Notes under the pieces: model-generated | The model's database searches: none | What the model was told of the DNA's origin: nothing | The model's input: only the letters and a program-made list of their open reading frames with translations | Position numbers and translations under genes: made by a program | Part shown: positions 1 through 8,107 of the stretch, in pieces | Position numbering within the stretch: position 1 is the stretch's first letter | Layout: each line of letters begins with the position of its first letter | Source: DAOTWP01 sp034435675 | GTDB lineage: Bacteria > Chloroflexota > Anaerolineae > Aggregatilineales > Phototrophicaceae | DNA: 64,000 nucleotides | Assembly: GCA_034435675.1 (NCBI GenBank) | Contig: DAOTWP010000380.1 | Location: forward strand, 1-64,000 | Direction of reading: 5' to 3'

Positions 1-2
1 GC

Positions 3-233
3 GACATCACCGAATCGCTGCTGTACAAATGGCGCGATGCCTTTTTCGAGCGTGCGCCTGATCTGTTTGCTGACCAGCGCAGCAGTGGCAAGGGCAGTGA
101 CCCACAGGCCGAACGCATCGCCGAGCTAGAACGGATGGTGGGTAGGCTGATGATGGAAATTGAAGTGCTAAAAAAGGCACGCAGCTTGTTGGTCTCAACA
201 CCGAAGCCAAACGGACGCTCATCGAGCAATTGA
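3..233 (+). pseudogene. IS3-type transposase OrfA fragment (5' end outside window)
   Basis: The reading frame entering from the left edge encodes the C-terminal half of an OrfA protein: a stretch around LLYKWRDAFFE, which follows the helix-turn-helix in this family, and then a leucine-zipper-like segment, AERIAELERMVGRLMMEIE, used for multimerisation. It stops at TGA 231-233. The start and most of the DNA-binding helix-turn-helix lie outside the window, so whether OrfA itself is intact cannot be judged. It overlaps the start of the OrfB remnant, as expected for IS3 elements that make the fusion protein by frameshifting. Confidence 0.8.
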
Positions 234-876
234 TGGGTTTGCAGCGTCCGGTGAAACGGCGCAAGACGCGCACCACCAACAGCGACCATACATACCTTCC
301 CGTGCTACCCGAACCTGGTCCGCGATGCCCAAGCCAGGCATCCTAACGCGATCTGGGTCGCGGACATTACCTATGTGCGTCTTGGGCAAGAGTTCGTGTA
401 TTTGGCAGTCATCATGGACGTGTTCACCCGTGCGGTACGCGGTTGGCATCTGAGCCGTTGGCTGGATCGACACCTGACGCTGACCGCGTTGCGACGGGCG
501 TTAGCCTCTGGACATCGTCCGCTCATCCACCACAGCGACTAGGGGCTTCAGTATGCCTGTCAGGACTACACCGGGCTGTTGCAGCAAAATTCGATCCAGA
601 TCAGTATGGCGGCGGTCGGTAAACCGGAGAAGAATGGCTTCGCGGAGCGGCTGATGCGGACGATTTAAGGAAGATGAAGTTGATCTGAGCGAGTACGCCG
701 ACTTTCACGATGTCTACCAACGGATCGGGCGCTTTCTGGAGGACGTGTATACCCGCAAGCGCATTCACTCGGCGTTCGGCTATCTCACGCCTGCTGAATT
801 TGCGGCAAACTGGTTGACGTGGCAGCCAGAACCGGTGCCAAAAATAAGCCCAGGCACTTTCATGTCCAACTATTGA
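221..876 (+). pseudogene. IS3-type transposase OrfB, broken (nonsense codon and two frameshifts)
   Basis: The integrase-type catalytic core is recognisable in pieces. WVADITYVR holds the first Asp (363-365). HSD, followed by an in-frame TAG at 540-542, holds the second Asp. GFAERLMRT holds the Glu, 36 residues after the second Asp, which gives the DD(35)E spacing of IS3. A shift near 290-297 joins the TTNSDHT segment to PCYPNLV. A second shift at about 664-668 creates a stop (TAA 666-668), after which the C-terminal part, ending FGYLTPAEFAANWL, continues in another frame to TGA 874-876. Only about 45 codons separate the start of the remnant from the first Asp, far fewer than in intact OrfB, so an internal deletion probably removed the N-terminal region. 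This is a dead gene. Confidence 0.88.
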
Positions 877-950
877 GGGCGCTACACTCCTTTATGCGGT
901 TGCGCACTTCTACTGCGCATGAGGTGTCAGCACGTGATTCGAAATGCTGC

Positions 951-956
951 TATACT
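951..956 (+). promoter_or_regulatory. Putative extended -10 promoter of the WYL regulator gene
   Basis: TATACT is preceded by TGC, giving an extended -10 element about 37 bases before the ATG at 994. No good -35 hexamer is visible at the usual distance, which is acceptable for an extended -10. The same TGC-TATA(A/C)T form recurs before the T-box leader, ndh and the gntR gene in this window. Confidence 0.45.
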
Positions 957-993
957 GGCTTGCATCGCGGAGGTGCTTTGAGGACAGGCAGCG

Positions 994-1959
994 ATGGGAA
1001 CCCGGCTGATTGACCGCAGCGAACGGCTTGAAGAAATTGAGCGCATGCTGTTGCGTAATGCACTGGGACTGCGTGCCGTAGAAATTGCTGAAGCCTGTGG
1101 CGTGGATCGTCGCACGATCTACCGCGATCTTTCGCTGCTCAGCGACATCGGCGTTCCGATTTATCAAAAGGATGGACGCTTCTACATCAATCGCGATCAC
1201 TATACCGCGATGCTGCGGCTGAGTTTTGGCGAGGTGATGGCGTTGGTGCTGGCGCTGCGGTTGTCCATGCATGCCGGTACTACGCAAAATCCGCATACGG
1301 CTGCCGCGCTGTCCAAACTGGCGGTTGCCCTGCCCGAAACGATTGCCGTGCATGTGCATGCCCTGATTGGACTGGTCAATCAGGCACCCGTGGACCGGGG
1401 AGTGATATTTGTGCTGGACACCATCATGCGAGCATGGAGTCAGCGGCGTCGTGTCAGACTGTGGTACAGCGGCGACAAGCGCGCGCATGAGTTTGCCACC
1501 TTCTTTGTTGAAGTCACACCCGGTGGAGAACTATACGTTGTCGGCATGGATTCGCTGACGCGCCGTGTCACGGCAATCGCGCTGGAACGCATCAAGCGCG
1601 TGAAAGAACTGAACTTCTCCTACGATATCCCGCGCTATTTTGAGCCGCGCCATTATTACGCTTGTGCATGGGGTAGTGTGCCCGATGGACACAGTGAAGA
1701 CGGCACGCAGGTCGTGCTGGCGTTCGCTCCGGAACTCACACCTCAGATTCAGGAACGCATTTTGCACCCACATCAAAAGCTGGAACGCGATATGTTTCAG
1801 CGCTGCCTGGTCAGTATGATGGTGCAGGACTGGCGCGAAATGCTGCCCTGGCTGCGCGCGTGGGGTTCGCAGGTGGAAGTGTTGCAGCCACAGGCACTGC
1901 GCGCAGCGCTTGCCGATGAATACCTGCAGTTGGCAGCGCGCTACGCTGCACGAACATAA
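994..1959 (+). CDS. HTH and WYL-domain transcriptional regulator
   Basis: A 321-residue protein of the YafY/DeoR-like WYL family. An N-terminal winged helix-turn-helix (residues about 8-60) contains the recognition region CGVDRRTIYRDLSLL. The WYL domain follows from about residue 140, starting near IMRAWSQRRRVRLWY, and a WCX-like C-terminal region holds the acidic and aromatic tail. WYL domains bind ligands, in some cases nucleic acids or nucleotides, and control DNA repair, phage defence or metabolic genes; the ligand here is unknown. The ATG at 994 has a purine-rich GAGGACAGG stretch about ten bases upstream and a -10 element at 951. The gene stands alone between the transposase relic and a convergent secreted-protein gene, so its target is not shown by context. 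Confidence 0.88.
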   Translation: MGTRLIDRSERLEEIERMLLRNALGLRAVEIAEACGVDRRTIYRDLSLLSDIGVPIYQKDGRFYINRDHYTAMLRLSFGEVMALVLALRLSMHAGTTQNPHTAAALSKLAVALPETIAVHVHALIGLVNQAPVDRGVIFVLDTIMRAWSQRRRVRLWYSGDKRAHEFATFFVEVTPGGELYVVGMDSLTRRVTAIALERIKRVKELNFSYDIPRYFEPRHYYACAWGSVPDGHSEDGTQVVLAFAPELTPQIQERILHPHQKLERDMFQRCLVSMMVQDWREMLPWLRAWGSQVEVLQPQALRAALADEYLQLAARYAART

Positions 1960-2032
1960 ACAGACAGCAGGTCAACCTGTAATCGGGTGACCTGCTGCAC
2001 TGTAGACTCCGGTTTTCACGCTGTTGGCAGTT

Positions 2033-3763
2033 TTACGGCGTGCTGTCTGCAACCGAACTAACGGCATCGAACACTGGGCGCGGACTACCGTCGGGACCAT
2101 ACAAACTGAAGTAACACAGCGGGCTGCCGCTGCCGAAAGCCTGGCAGGCGTTCAGATTGTCCACAAACATTGGACCAACATATCCCAGACTTGCCCCAAT
2201 GTTGAAGCCTTCCAGCACGTAATTCGCCTGTTCGGTCAGATCCGTATAATTTACGTAAATATAGACGTTCCGTTCGTCGGTAATCGGCGCTGTGTCGGCA
2301 CTGCTGCCCCAGCCGAACTTGGTGACCCAGATTTCCGTATCTGCATCGCCGTTCTGCTCCATAATGCGCCGATAATCCGTCAGGGTATCCAGGAAGTAGA
2401 AGGAACGGTCTTCAAAATGGGTCAGCACGCCCTCAGCGGGTGTGCAGCAGTTCGCGTCCGGTGGATTTGCCCAGCCGCCAGGATGTGCGCCGATGCCATC
2501 GCTGACCAACACCAGCCCCAGCGCGTAGAGATCATTCAGGAAGCGCCGGTCATTGATCGCGTTGATACCGTCATCAAAGCCTGTTGGTGCCAGCCCTGCA
2601 CTGATCACCAGTGCTGTTGGATCGGCGTTTTTGATGGCGTTATACGCCTGCCGCAGCAGTTCAATATACGTTGCCGCGCCGATGGGATAAAACACTTCGC
2701 TGGGATTGCCCGCCGCATCGTATGCCTCAATGCTGTTCCATTCGCGGCGCAGGTTGGGTTCATTCCAGATTTGATACGCCTGAACCTGCCCGCTGTAACG
2801 GCTTGCCAGTTCGCCTACAAAGGCTGCATAGGTCGAAAAGTCTGTCGGCGGACCGTCTTCATCGAGCAGTCCGGGGCGTGACCAATCCGGCGCAGTCGAG
2901 ACTGTAAACAGGATACTGATCCCTGCACCCGCAAGAGCATCCACAATCGCATCCAGTTCATTGAACTGGTATTGTCCCTGCGCCGGTTCAAGGTCGCGCC
3001 AGTTGACGATCACCTTGACCCAACCGACCCCCAGCGTGCTGATCTGCGCGACAGTAGTGTCAATATTTTGCCCCGGCAAAAAGGCGACGACGCCAGAGGC
3101 GAAACCCGGGCTGGCGGCAGTGCTGCCTGCTTCTGCTACTGCTGCTACAGGCGCGGCGGTTTCAGTTGTTTCAGGCGCTTGCACGACTTCTTCGGCGGGC
3201 GGCGTTTCGGGCGTAGGGGTCAGTACGGCAGCTTGTTCATTCACAGGAGCAGCGCCCTGCTGAATGATCAGATTTTGCCCGACATAAATGAAGTTCGGAT
3301 TGCGCAGGTTGTTGAGCTGCACAAGATTGGCGACGGTGGTATTGTAGCGCGCGGCGATGCGCAGCAGCGTGTCCCCCGGCTGAACCCGATAGGTGATGGT
3401 TTCATTCTGTGGCAGCGGGGTAGGCGTTTGCGGCTGTGCCCCCGGCGTGGGAATACGCAGTACCTGCCCGGCATAAATCAGCGAAGGATTGACGATCCCG
3501 TTTTCTGATGCAATTGCCTGAACGGTCGTTCCGTAGCGTCGGGCGATACTGAACAGAGTTTCCCCATAGTTTACAACATGGGTAATGATGGCTGGACTGG
3601 TGGGCTGCGACACCACTGGCTGGGGCGCAGGTCCTTCGCTCGTGGCTTCGGGTGTCGCTTCCGGCTCAGTTGTGGCTTCCTGAGCAGCAGCAGGCGAGAC
3701 GACCAGCAATCCTACGAGCAGCAGCGTTCCAAGCAAAAATATTATCCGCTGGATTTGTCTCAT
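2033..3763 (-). CDS. Secreted protein with two LysM domains and a glycosidase-like TIM barrel
   Basis: 576 residues. A signal peptide (residues 1-28, ending SPAAAQ) is followed by an acidic Pro/Thr/Glu linker and two LysM peptidoglycan-binding repeats (about 59-105 and 121-168). After a second linker comes a region of about 340 residues resembling clan GH-A hydrolases (GH5/GH39-like), with IWNEPN as the acid/base motif. At the expected nucleophile position, where relatives usually have TEFGW, this protein reads TKFGW, so Glu is replaced by Lys. It may be a non-catalytic carbohydrate-binding barrel, or an enzyme with another mechanism. The start is supported by AAGGAG seven bases upstream. It is transcribed away from the 3856 gene, with about 90 bases between them. 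Confidence 0.9.
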   Translation of the reverse strand: MRQIQRIIFLLGTLLLVGLLVVSPAAAQEATTEPEATPEATSEGPAPQPVVSQPTSPAIITHVVNYGETLFSIARRYGTTVQAIASENGIVNPSLIYAGQVLRIPTPGAQPQTPTPLPQNETITYRVQPGDTLLRIAARYNTTVANLVQLNNLRNPNFIYVGQNLIIQQGAAPVNEQAAVLTPTPETPPAEEVVQAPETTETAAPVAAVAEAGSTAASPGFASGVVAFLPGQNIDTTVAQISTLGVGWVKVIVNWRDLEPAQGQYQFNELDAIVDALAGAGISILFTVSTAPDWSRPGLLDEDGPPTDFSTYAAFVGELASRYSGQVQAYQIWNEPNLRREWNSIEAYDAAGNPSEVFYPIGAATYIELLRQAYNAIKNADPTALVISAGLAPTGFDDGINAINDRRFLNDLYALGLVLVSDGIGAHPGGWANPPDANCCTPAEGVLTHFEDRSFYFLDTLTDYRRIMEQNGDADTEIWVTKFGWGSSADTAPITDERNVYIYVNYTDLTEQANYVLEGFNIGASLGYVGPMFVDNLNACQAFGSGSPLCYFSLYGPDGSPRPVFDAVSSVADSTP

Positions 3764-3851
3764 CTAGAGACTCCTTAATCAACACAGGACCACAAAAGCA
3801 TCATGGGGAAATAGTACACGTTTACGACAAGTCGCGCCAATCGTGACGTGC

Positions 3852-3857
3852 TATAAT
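3852..3857 (+). promoter_or_regulatory. Putative -10 element (TATAAT) overlapping the first ATG of the next gene
   Basis: A perfect TATAAT lies in GTGCTATAATG. It overlaps the first possible ATG (3856) of the downstream gene by two bases. If it is used, transcription would start near 3864 and that ATG would not be in the mRNA. No convincing -35 hexamer is seen at 16-18 bases. Confidence 0.4.
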
Positions 3858-4425
3858 GTTTGCCAGTACAGCATATACAGCAGAAAGCTATGGCTATTTG
3901 GAAAAGCTGCGTATTCTGGGCGTGATGATTACTGGGAGTTCATTCGGCATTGCCGCGTTTGCCGGACTTTGGCTGGCGGGGCGTATTGCTTCCGGGGAAT
4001 CGCTGGAACAGATTGCACTGCCCTTGATCCTGATATTCGTGCCCCTCACTGGATTGGTCGGGTTGGGGATCTATTTGTATGTGCGCGGGGGCGTTGTGCC
4101 TGCGGTTCAGGCTGCGCCGGTTTCCACTTTGCAGACTCAGCGCGAGATGATGGCACTGCTGCGTGATCGCCAGCAGTCATCCCTGAGTGAACTTGCCCAA
4201 CTGCTGAAAACAGGCTCAGAAGATCTTCCGCCGATGATCTACGAGCTTGTGCGCCTCGATCTGTTTCATGGTTATCTTAATCCTGAACGCGATATAGTTG
4301 CGCTGCTGCCCACAGATCAGGTAAACCGCCTGACGCAGTGTGCGGTGTGCGGCGCAGCGCTTGCGTCAGACGGGTGGACGACCCTGAGGTGCGGCACTTG
4401 TGGGACAGAATATTTTCGTGCCTGA
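3856..4425 (+). CDS. Membrane protein with C-terminal zinc ribbon
   Basis: Up to 189 residues. Two membrane segments (about residues 25-46 and 53-74) precede a cytoplasmic region with a winged-helix-like helical stretch (about 95-150) and a zinc ribbon made by two CxxC pairs (CAVC and CGTC) close to the C terminus. The true start is uncertain: the ATG at 3856 overlaps a perfect -10 hexamer, so an in-frame TTG at 3898 or ATG at 3925 is likelier, giving a protein that begins just before the first membrane helix. It heads a same-strand run with the coiled-coil gene at 4569 and the SPFH gene at 5155. By analogy with the Bacillus YdjG/YdjH/YdjI proteins that work with PspA, it may anchor a membrane-stress complex. 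That role is inference from context. Confidence 0.75.
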   Translation: MFASTAYTAESYGYLEKLRILGVMITGSSFGIAAFAGLWLAGRIASGESLEQIALPLILIFVPLTGLVGLGIYLYVRGGVVPAVQAAPVSTLQTQREMMALLRDRQQSSLSELAQLLKTGSEDLPPMIYELVRLDLFHGYLNPERDIVALLPTDQVNRLTQCAVCGAALASDGWTTLRCGTCGTEYFRA

Positions 4426-4568
4426 CAGGTTTATGCCGCCGTTCAGGCCACAGTTTCTGGTGCTTCTGGTGCGGGATGTCAGGGAGTATCACCGGAGTCC
4501 TTGCGCAATTCCGCCGGCGGCAGAGAAGCAGTGAACTTTCGACCAGCAGGATATGAAAGGGAAATCCT

Positions 4569-5102
4569 ATGTCCGATCTCTACAACCAGATAGTCAACAG
4601 CAGGGGACGGCTTGAAACCCTGATTGCGCGTATTCCCGGTTTTCGCGGCTACCTGGATAACAAAGCCCGCCGTCAGGCAGACCGGATGCTGCGCGATTAC
4701 CTGGCAGGTGAACTCAAAGTGCGCATTGAACGCATGTCGAAACTTGAGCGCAAACTGCTCGATCAGGGCGGACTGCGCTATATGAGCAAAACCCGTGCCG
4801 TAAAGGACAAATGGCAGCTCTTTCATGATCGCGTGAAAGCCGCCGCACCCGGATACTCTGGTTTCTTTGCTGCCGAAAAAGTCGGTGAGTTGGAATTACA
4901 AATGATCTATAACTTCGACGAAGCGCAGATTCGCTATGTGGATCGCTTCACCGAAGCGCTGGATCAATTTGAGACGGCAGTAAGCCAGCAGCAAGAGCTT
5001 GACGAAGCAATTGACCATTTAGGGGCAACTGCGGATGAAGCGAATGAAGCTTTTCGCCTGCGCGAGGATGTGATTGCGCAAATTGATCAGACGCTAGGGT
5101 GA
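4569..5102 (+). CDS. Conserved-looking helical/coiled-coil protein of unknown function
   Basis: 177 residues, with no signal peptide or membrane segment. It is highly charged and almost wholly alpha-helical by composition, with heptad-like stretches at about residues 45-65 and 115-165. I do not recognise the family. The ATG is preceded by AAAGGGAAA at a suitable distance. It lies 143 bases after the zinc-ribbon membrane gene and 52 bases before the SPFH gene, in the same orientation, which suggests one transcript. In size and composition it could play the part that the coiled-coil protein PspA plays beside SPFH proteins elsewhere, but no PspA signature was seen. Confidence 0.8.
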   Translation: MSDLYNQIVNSRGRLETLIARIPGFRGYLDNKARRQADRMLRDYLAGELKVRIERMSKLERKLLDQGGLRYMSKTRAVKDKWQLFHDRVKAAAPGYSGFFAAEKVGELELQMIYNFDEAQIRYVDRFTEALDQFETAVSQQQELDEAIDHLGATADEANEAFRLREDVIAQIDQTLG

Positions 5103-5154
5103 ACGTGCCTGGTCAGACTGTTATTGATTCGAGAACCGAACAGGAGAATTCGCA

Positions 5155-6231
5155 ATGCCCCGTATTATTGACGTAATTGACCATACCAACGTCATGGATG
5201 ATGAGCTGGCATACCGTGAGCCACAGGGCGGCAGCGGTGACTGGCGCATGGGATCGCAGGTAATTGTCGGTGAAAGCCAGGCGGCAGTGTTTGTGCGCGG
5301 CGGACAGGTACTTGACGTGCTGCGCACGGGGCGGCACACGCTGTCTACCGCGAATCTGCCGCTGCTCTCCGGACTGATCGGACTGGCAACCAGCGGGCGC
5401 ACGCCGTTTACTGCCGATCTGTATTTTATCAACCTCAAAGACCTGCCCCAGGTTCCCTGGGGAACCAATCCGCCGATTGTGCTGGAAACGCCGGGCAAAG
5501 GTCTGGGCGTAGCGCTGCTGGTCACGCATGGCGTCCTCGACATCGGTGTTGATGACCCGCTGCTGGTACTCAAACAGTATGCCGTTGGCAAACCCAGCCT
5601 GCGTCTGCGGGACATTCAGGATCGTTTGCGCAGCACCCTGCTCGGCGAAATTTCCGAACTGCTGCTCAAGTCCGGTGCCCAGAGTATCCCTGATGCGAAT
5701 CGTCTGCTGGGTGATCTGGAAGGCGCGATGCTGCCCGTACTCAGTGACAAATTTAAGAACCTTGGGCTGCGCATTAAGGCGTTTGAGGCGAATCCCTTTA
5801 CTGCAAAGCAGGTCAGTCCGGACGAACTGCGCGATTATGTCAGCCTTGATGTTTGGGAGCGTGTTCAGCGCATGCAGATTGCGCGCGACGCAGCGAATAA
5901 TCCGGGTGCAGGCGGTGCAGCAGCAGCAGCGGGTGTCGGTTTGGGTGTGGGGCAGCAAATCGCCGGCAGCATGAATCCTGATCTTGCCGCCTTGCAGCAG
6001 CAGATGGCGCAGAACCAGATGATGATGCAGCAGATGATGATGAACCAGATGGCGCAGAATCAGCCGCGCCCGGCACAGCCTGCTGCGCCGGCAAACCCAC
6101 AGACCAAAGAAGAAATCCAGGCGCTGCTGGACAATCTCGATATGAAACTTGCTACGGGAGAGCTTTCGGAATCAGTCTATAACACGCTTGTCGCCAAATG
6201 GCAGGAACGCCTCAAGGCGCTGGGTGGGTGA
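5155..6231 (+). CDS. SPFH/band-7 domain protein with C-terminal SHOCT-like motif (YdjI-like)
   Basis: 358 residues. The N-terminal 230 residues have the layout of the SPFH proteins once annotated as virion core protein-like (YdjI type), with the WRMGSQVIVGESQAAVFVRG strand pair near the start. A low-complexity region (about 245-315) is rich in Ala, Gly, Gln and Met, with Gln/Met runs, and ends in a short helical pair TKEEIQALLDNLDMKLATGE that fits a SHOCT domain. SPFH proteins oligomerise on membranes and organise microdomains. AGGAG lies about eight bases before the ATG. The stop overlaps the end of the convergent glycosyltransferase gene by 20 bases. The two upstream genes probably belong to the same operon. 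Confidence 0.88.
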   Translation: MPRIIDVIDHTNVMDDELAYREPQGGSGDWRMGSQVIVGESQAAVFVRGGQVLDVLRTGRHTLSTANLPLLSGLIGLATSGRTPFTADLYFINLKDLPQVPWGTNPPIVLETPGKGLGVALLVTHGVLDIGVDDPLLVLKQYAVGKPSLRLRDIQDRLRSTLLGEISELLLKSGAQSIPDANRLLGDLEGAMLPVLSDKFKNLGLRIKAFEANPFTAKQVSPDELRDYVSLDVWERVQRMQIARDAANNPGAGGAAAAAGVGLGVGQQIAGSMNPDLAALQQQMAQNQMMMQQMMMNQMAQNQPRPAQPAAPANPQTKEEIQALLDNLDMKLATGELSESVYNTLVAKWQERLKALGG

Positions 6232-8107
6232 TGCTGGCAATCGTATAACTGTCCCCGCCGTTAATCGTTACGCGCTGGTTGGTCTCGGGGTCGTACCAAC
6301 CCACAACCAGCGCGTAATCCCCTGGTGCAACACCCTCCAGCGAGATTTCGTAAACATCGCGGTAGACCATCTGCGACTGCCAGCCTGTGGTGCTGATGCG
6401 TCCATCCTGTGGGAAGCGGTCATCCTGTGCCCACAGTGGCGTGCTCGCAGCCGGGTTGAGGTTGCCCAGTAGATGGACAAAGACCTTCAGCGGGCGTTCA
6501 GTGACAGCAATTGGACGCCAGTATAACCAGATAGTCAGGCGGTTATCTGGTTCCTGAAACACCCGTACCTGTTCAAGTTCTGCTGTCTGGTCAAATACTG
6601 CCAGCGTGTCCCCTGCCAGTTCGACATCTGCGACTTCCCAGCGCCGGTACTCCCGCACAGGCAGTTGACCAAACCGCATATGGCGAACACGCTGCATATT
6701 TGCCGCCAGCCATTCGGGAACAACCCCCGCGTTTTGCCAGTCTGCCCAGGGTTCGCCCACCAGCCACAGGCTGGCATAGTTAGCGCGTGCTGAAGTTAAC
6801 TCTGCCTGAATCTCGCTGGCGCTTTGTGTGGGCGATGCAGGGAGATAATCAAACGGTGTCGGGAAGTAGTAGGTAAATGCCAGGTCTGATGAGGTCAAAA
6901 TCACGCGTTCGGCGGGGGCGACGTTCTCGTACAGATACTCTGTCACTCCGCGCCAATTCGGGGCTTTGGGCGTGCCCGTCCCGTAAGCGTACAGACTCAG
7001 TCCAGCAGTCAGCAGCCAGCCCGCCAGCAGCACAGGCGCCGCGCGGCGGAGCAGCTGCCGCCGGCTATCCAGCAGCGCCAGCAGCAGCGCGACATAGAGG
7101 AGGATGTAAGCAGGCGCGGCGGCAAACACATAACGCGGTGTGAACACATTCAGCCGCAGCGACACAATGCCCAGCAGCAGCAGCGGCACGGTTGCCAATA
7201 GTGCCAGCAGAATCGTCATCCGGCGCTGCCTGCGCCACAGGAATAGCGCGCCTGCGGTGAGCAGCGGCGGCAGCAGCACAGCAGCGACACTGGCAGTGGC
7301 GGTCGGTAGTGTTTCGCCAAAATTGAGCGCGGGCAGAAAGCGGGTCAGCCATTGCAGCGGATCAAAGCCCCCCGTCGTGCCGCTGTAGCCCCCGCCGCTG
7401 AGCAGGCGCGGCTGCAAGAACCAGACCGCCAGAACTGCGCCGATGACAATCTGGGTGGCAAACCACTGGCGCAGCAGTTGCCACTCGCGCCAGCGCGTTA
7501 GCAGGACAAATAAGTTAAGCACAAAGAGCGTGAATAGTTCGAGGTAGTAGAGGTAAGCGCTGATGCTGGCGGCGAGGATATAAAGCACCCAGTCAATCCG
7601 CCGTTGACGCCCCAGCGCCACCAGCGCCAGCCACAGCGCAGTGGCACTTGCCGCACTCCAGATGGCGTAATTGCGCGCATCCTGTGCGTGCCAGATTTGA
7701 TAAGGGTGCAGCGCCCACAGCAGCGCCGCCAGCAGTCCGCCACGCCAGCCCCCTATCCGCCGTCCCAGTGCGAACAGCGCCGCAGTGCCGGTCAGGTTGA
7801 GCAGCGCGGGCAGCAGTCTGGTAGTTGTTTCGGACGTGCCAAAGAGCTGCCCCCAGCCCCAGAACAGCGCATATGCCAGCGGGGGTTGGGGGTCACTGGT
7901 GATTACGGTTGTCAGCGATTCGTTCAGCGGGCGCAGCATCCAGTTCAGCACCGTGAATGCCTCATCACCCCGATAAGGAACAGCACCGAGATGATGAATG
8001 CGCAGCGCGAATCCTGCCAGCACCAGAATGACAACCGCAAGATACGTAAGCAGCGGTTGTCGTTCCGGCTGCTGGTGGGCAGTGCTAACGGAGCGTGGCG
8101 TCTTCAA
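6212..8107 (-). CDS. Polytopic glycosyltransferase, GT39/GT83 (ArnT/PMT) type
   Basis: 631 residues. About ten to twelve membrane helices fill residues 20-390, followed by a periplasmic or extracellular C-terminal region of about 240 residues. The first loop carries YRGDEAFT, the acidic motif of GT-C enzymes that bind polyprenyl-phosphate sugars, and HPYQIWHAQDARNYA is typical of the PMT_2 family. Such enzymes move a sugar from an isoprenoid phosphate donor to lipid or protein acceptors outside the membrane. The acceptor here is unknown. The start lies inside the end of the upstream gene (23-base overlap), so translation is probably coupled. The 3' end overlaps the convergent SPFH gene. Confidence 0.88.
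   Translation of the reverse strand: MKTPRSVSTAHQQPERQPLLTYLAVVILVLAGFALRIHHLGAVPYRGDEAFTVLNWMLRPLNESLTTVITSDPQPPLAYALFWGWGQLFGTSETTTRLLPALLNLTGTAALFALGRRIGGWRGGLLAALLWALHPYQIWHAQDARNYAIWSAASATALWLALVALGRQRRIDWVLYILAASISAYLYYLELFTLFVLNLFVLLTRWREWQLLRQWFATQIVIGAVLAVWFLQPRLLSGGGYSGTTGGFDPLQWLTRFLPALNFGETLPTATASVAAVLLPPLLTAGALFLWRRQRRMTILLALLATVPLLLLGIVSLRLNVFTPRYVFAAAPAYILLYVALLLALLDSRRQLLRRAAPVLLAGWLLTAGLSLYAYGTGTPKAPNWRGVTEYLYENVAPAERVILTSSDLAFTYYFPTPFDYLPASPTQSASEIQAELTSARANYASLWLVGEPWADWQNAGVVPEWLAANMQRVRHMRFGQLPVREYRRWEVADVELAGDTLAVFDQTAELEQVRVFQEPDNRLTIWLYWRPIAVTERPLKVFVHLLGNLNPAASTPLWAQDDRFPQDGRISTTGWQSQMVYRDVYEISLEGVAPGDYALVVGWYDPETNQRVTINGGDSYTIASITHPAP

Larger units (their letters stand above)
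1..876 (+). mobile_element. Decayed IS3-family insertion sequence remnant
   Basis: Remains of an OrfA/OrfB transposase pair lie at the left edge. The left end is cut by the window. OrfB carries a nonsense codon and two frameshifts and seems to lack its N-terminal region, so the element cannot move itself. No convincing terminal inverted repeat was found between the OrfB end and the next gene. The assignment to IS3 rests on the DD(35)E spacing and the OrfA-like leucine-rich tail. Confidence 0.85.

Noticed and set aside
2024..2881. Open frame opposite the LysM/TIM-barrel gene
   Set aside because: The minus-strand gene has a signal peptide, LysM repeats and a start with AAGGAG; the plus-strand frame has none.
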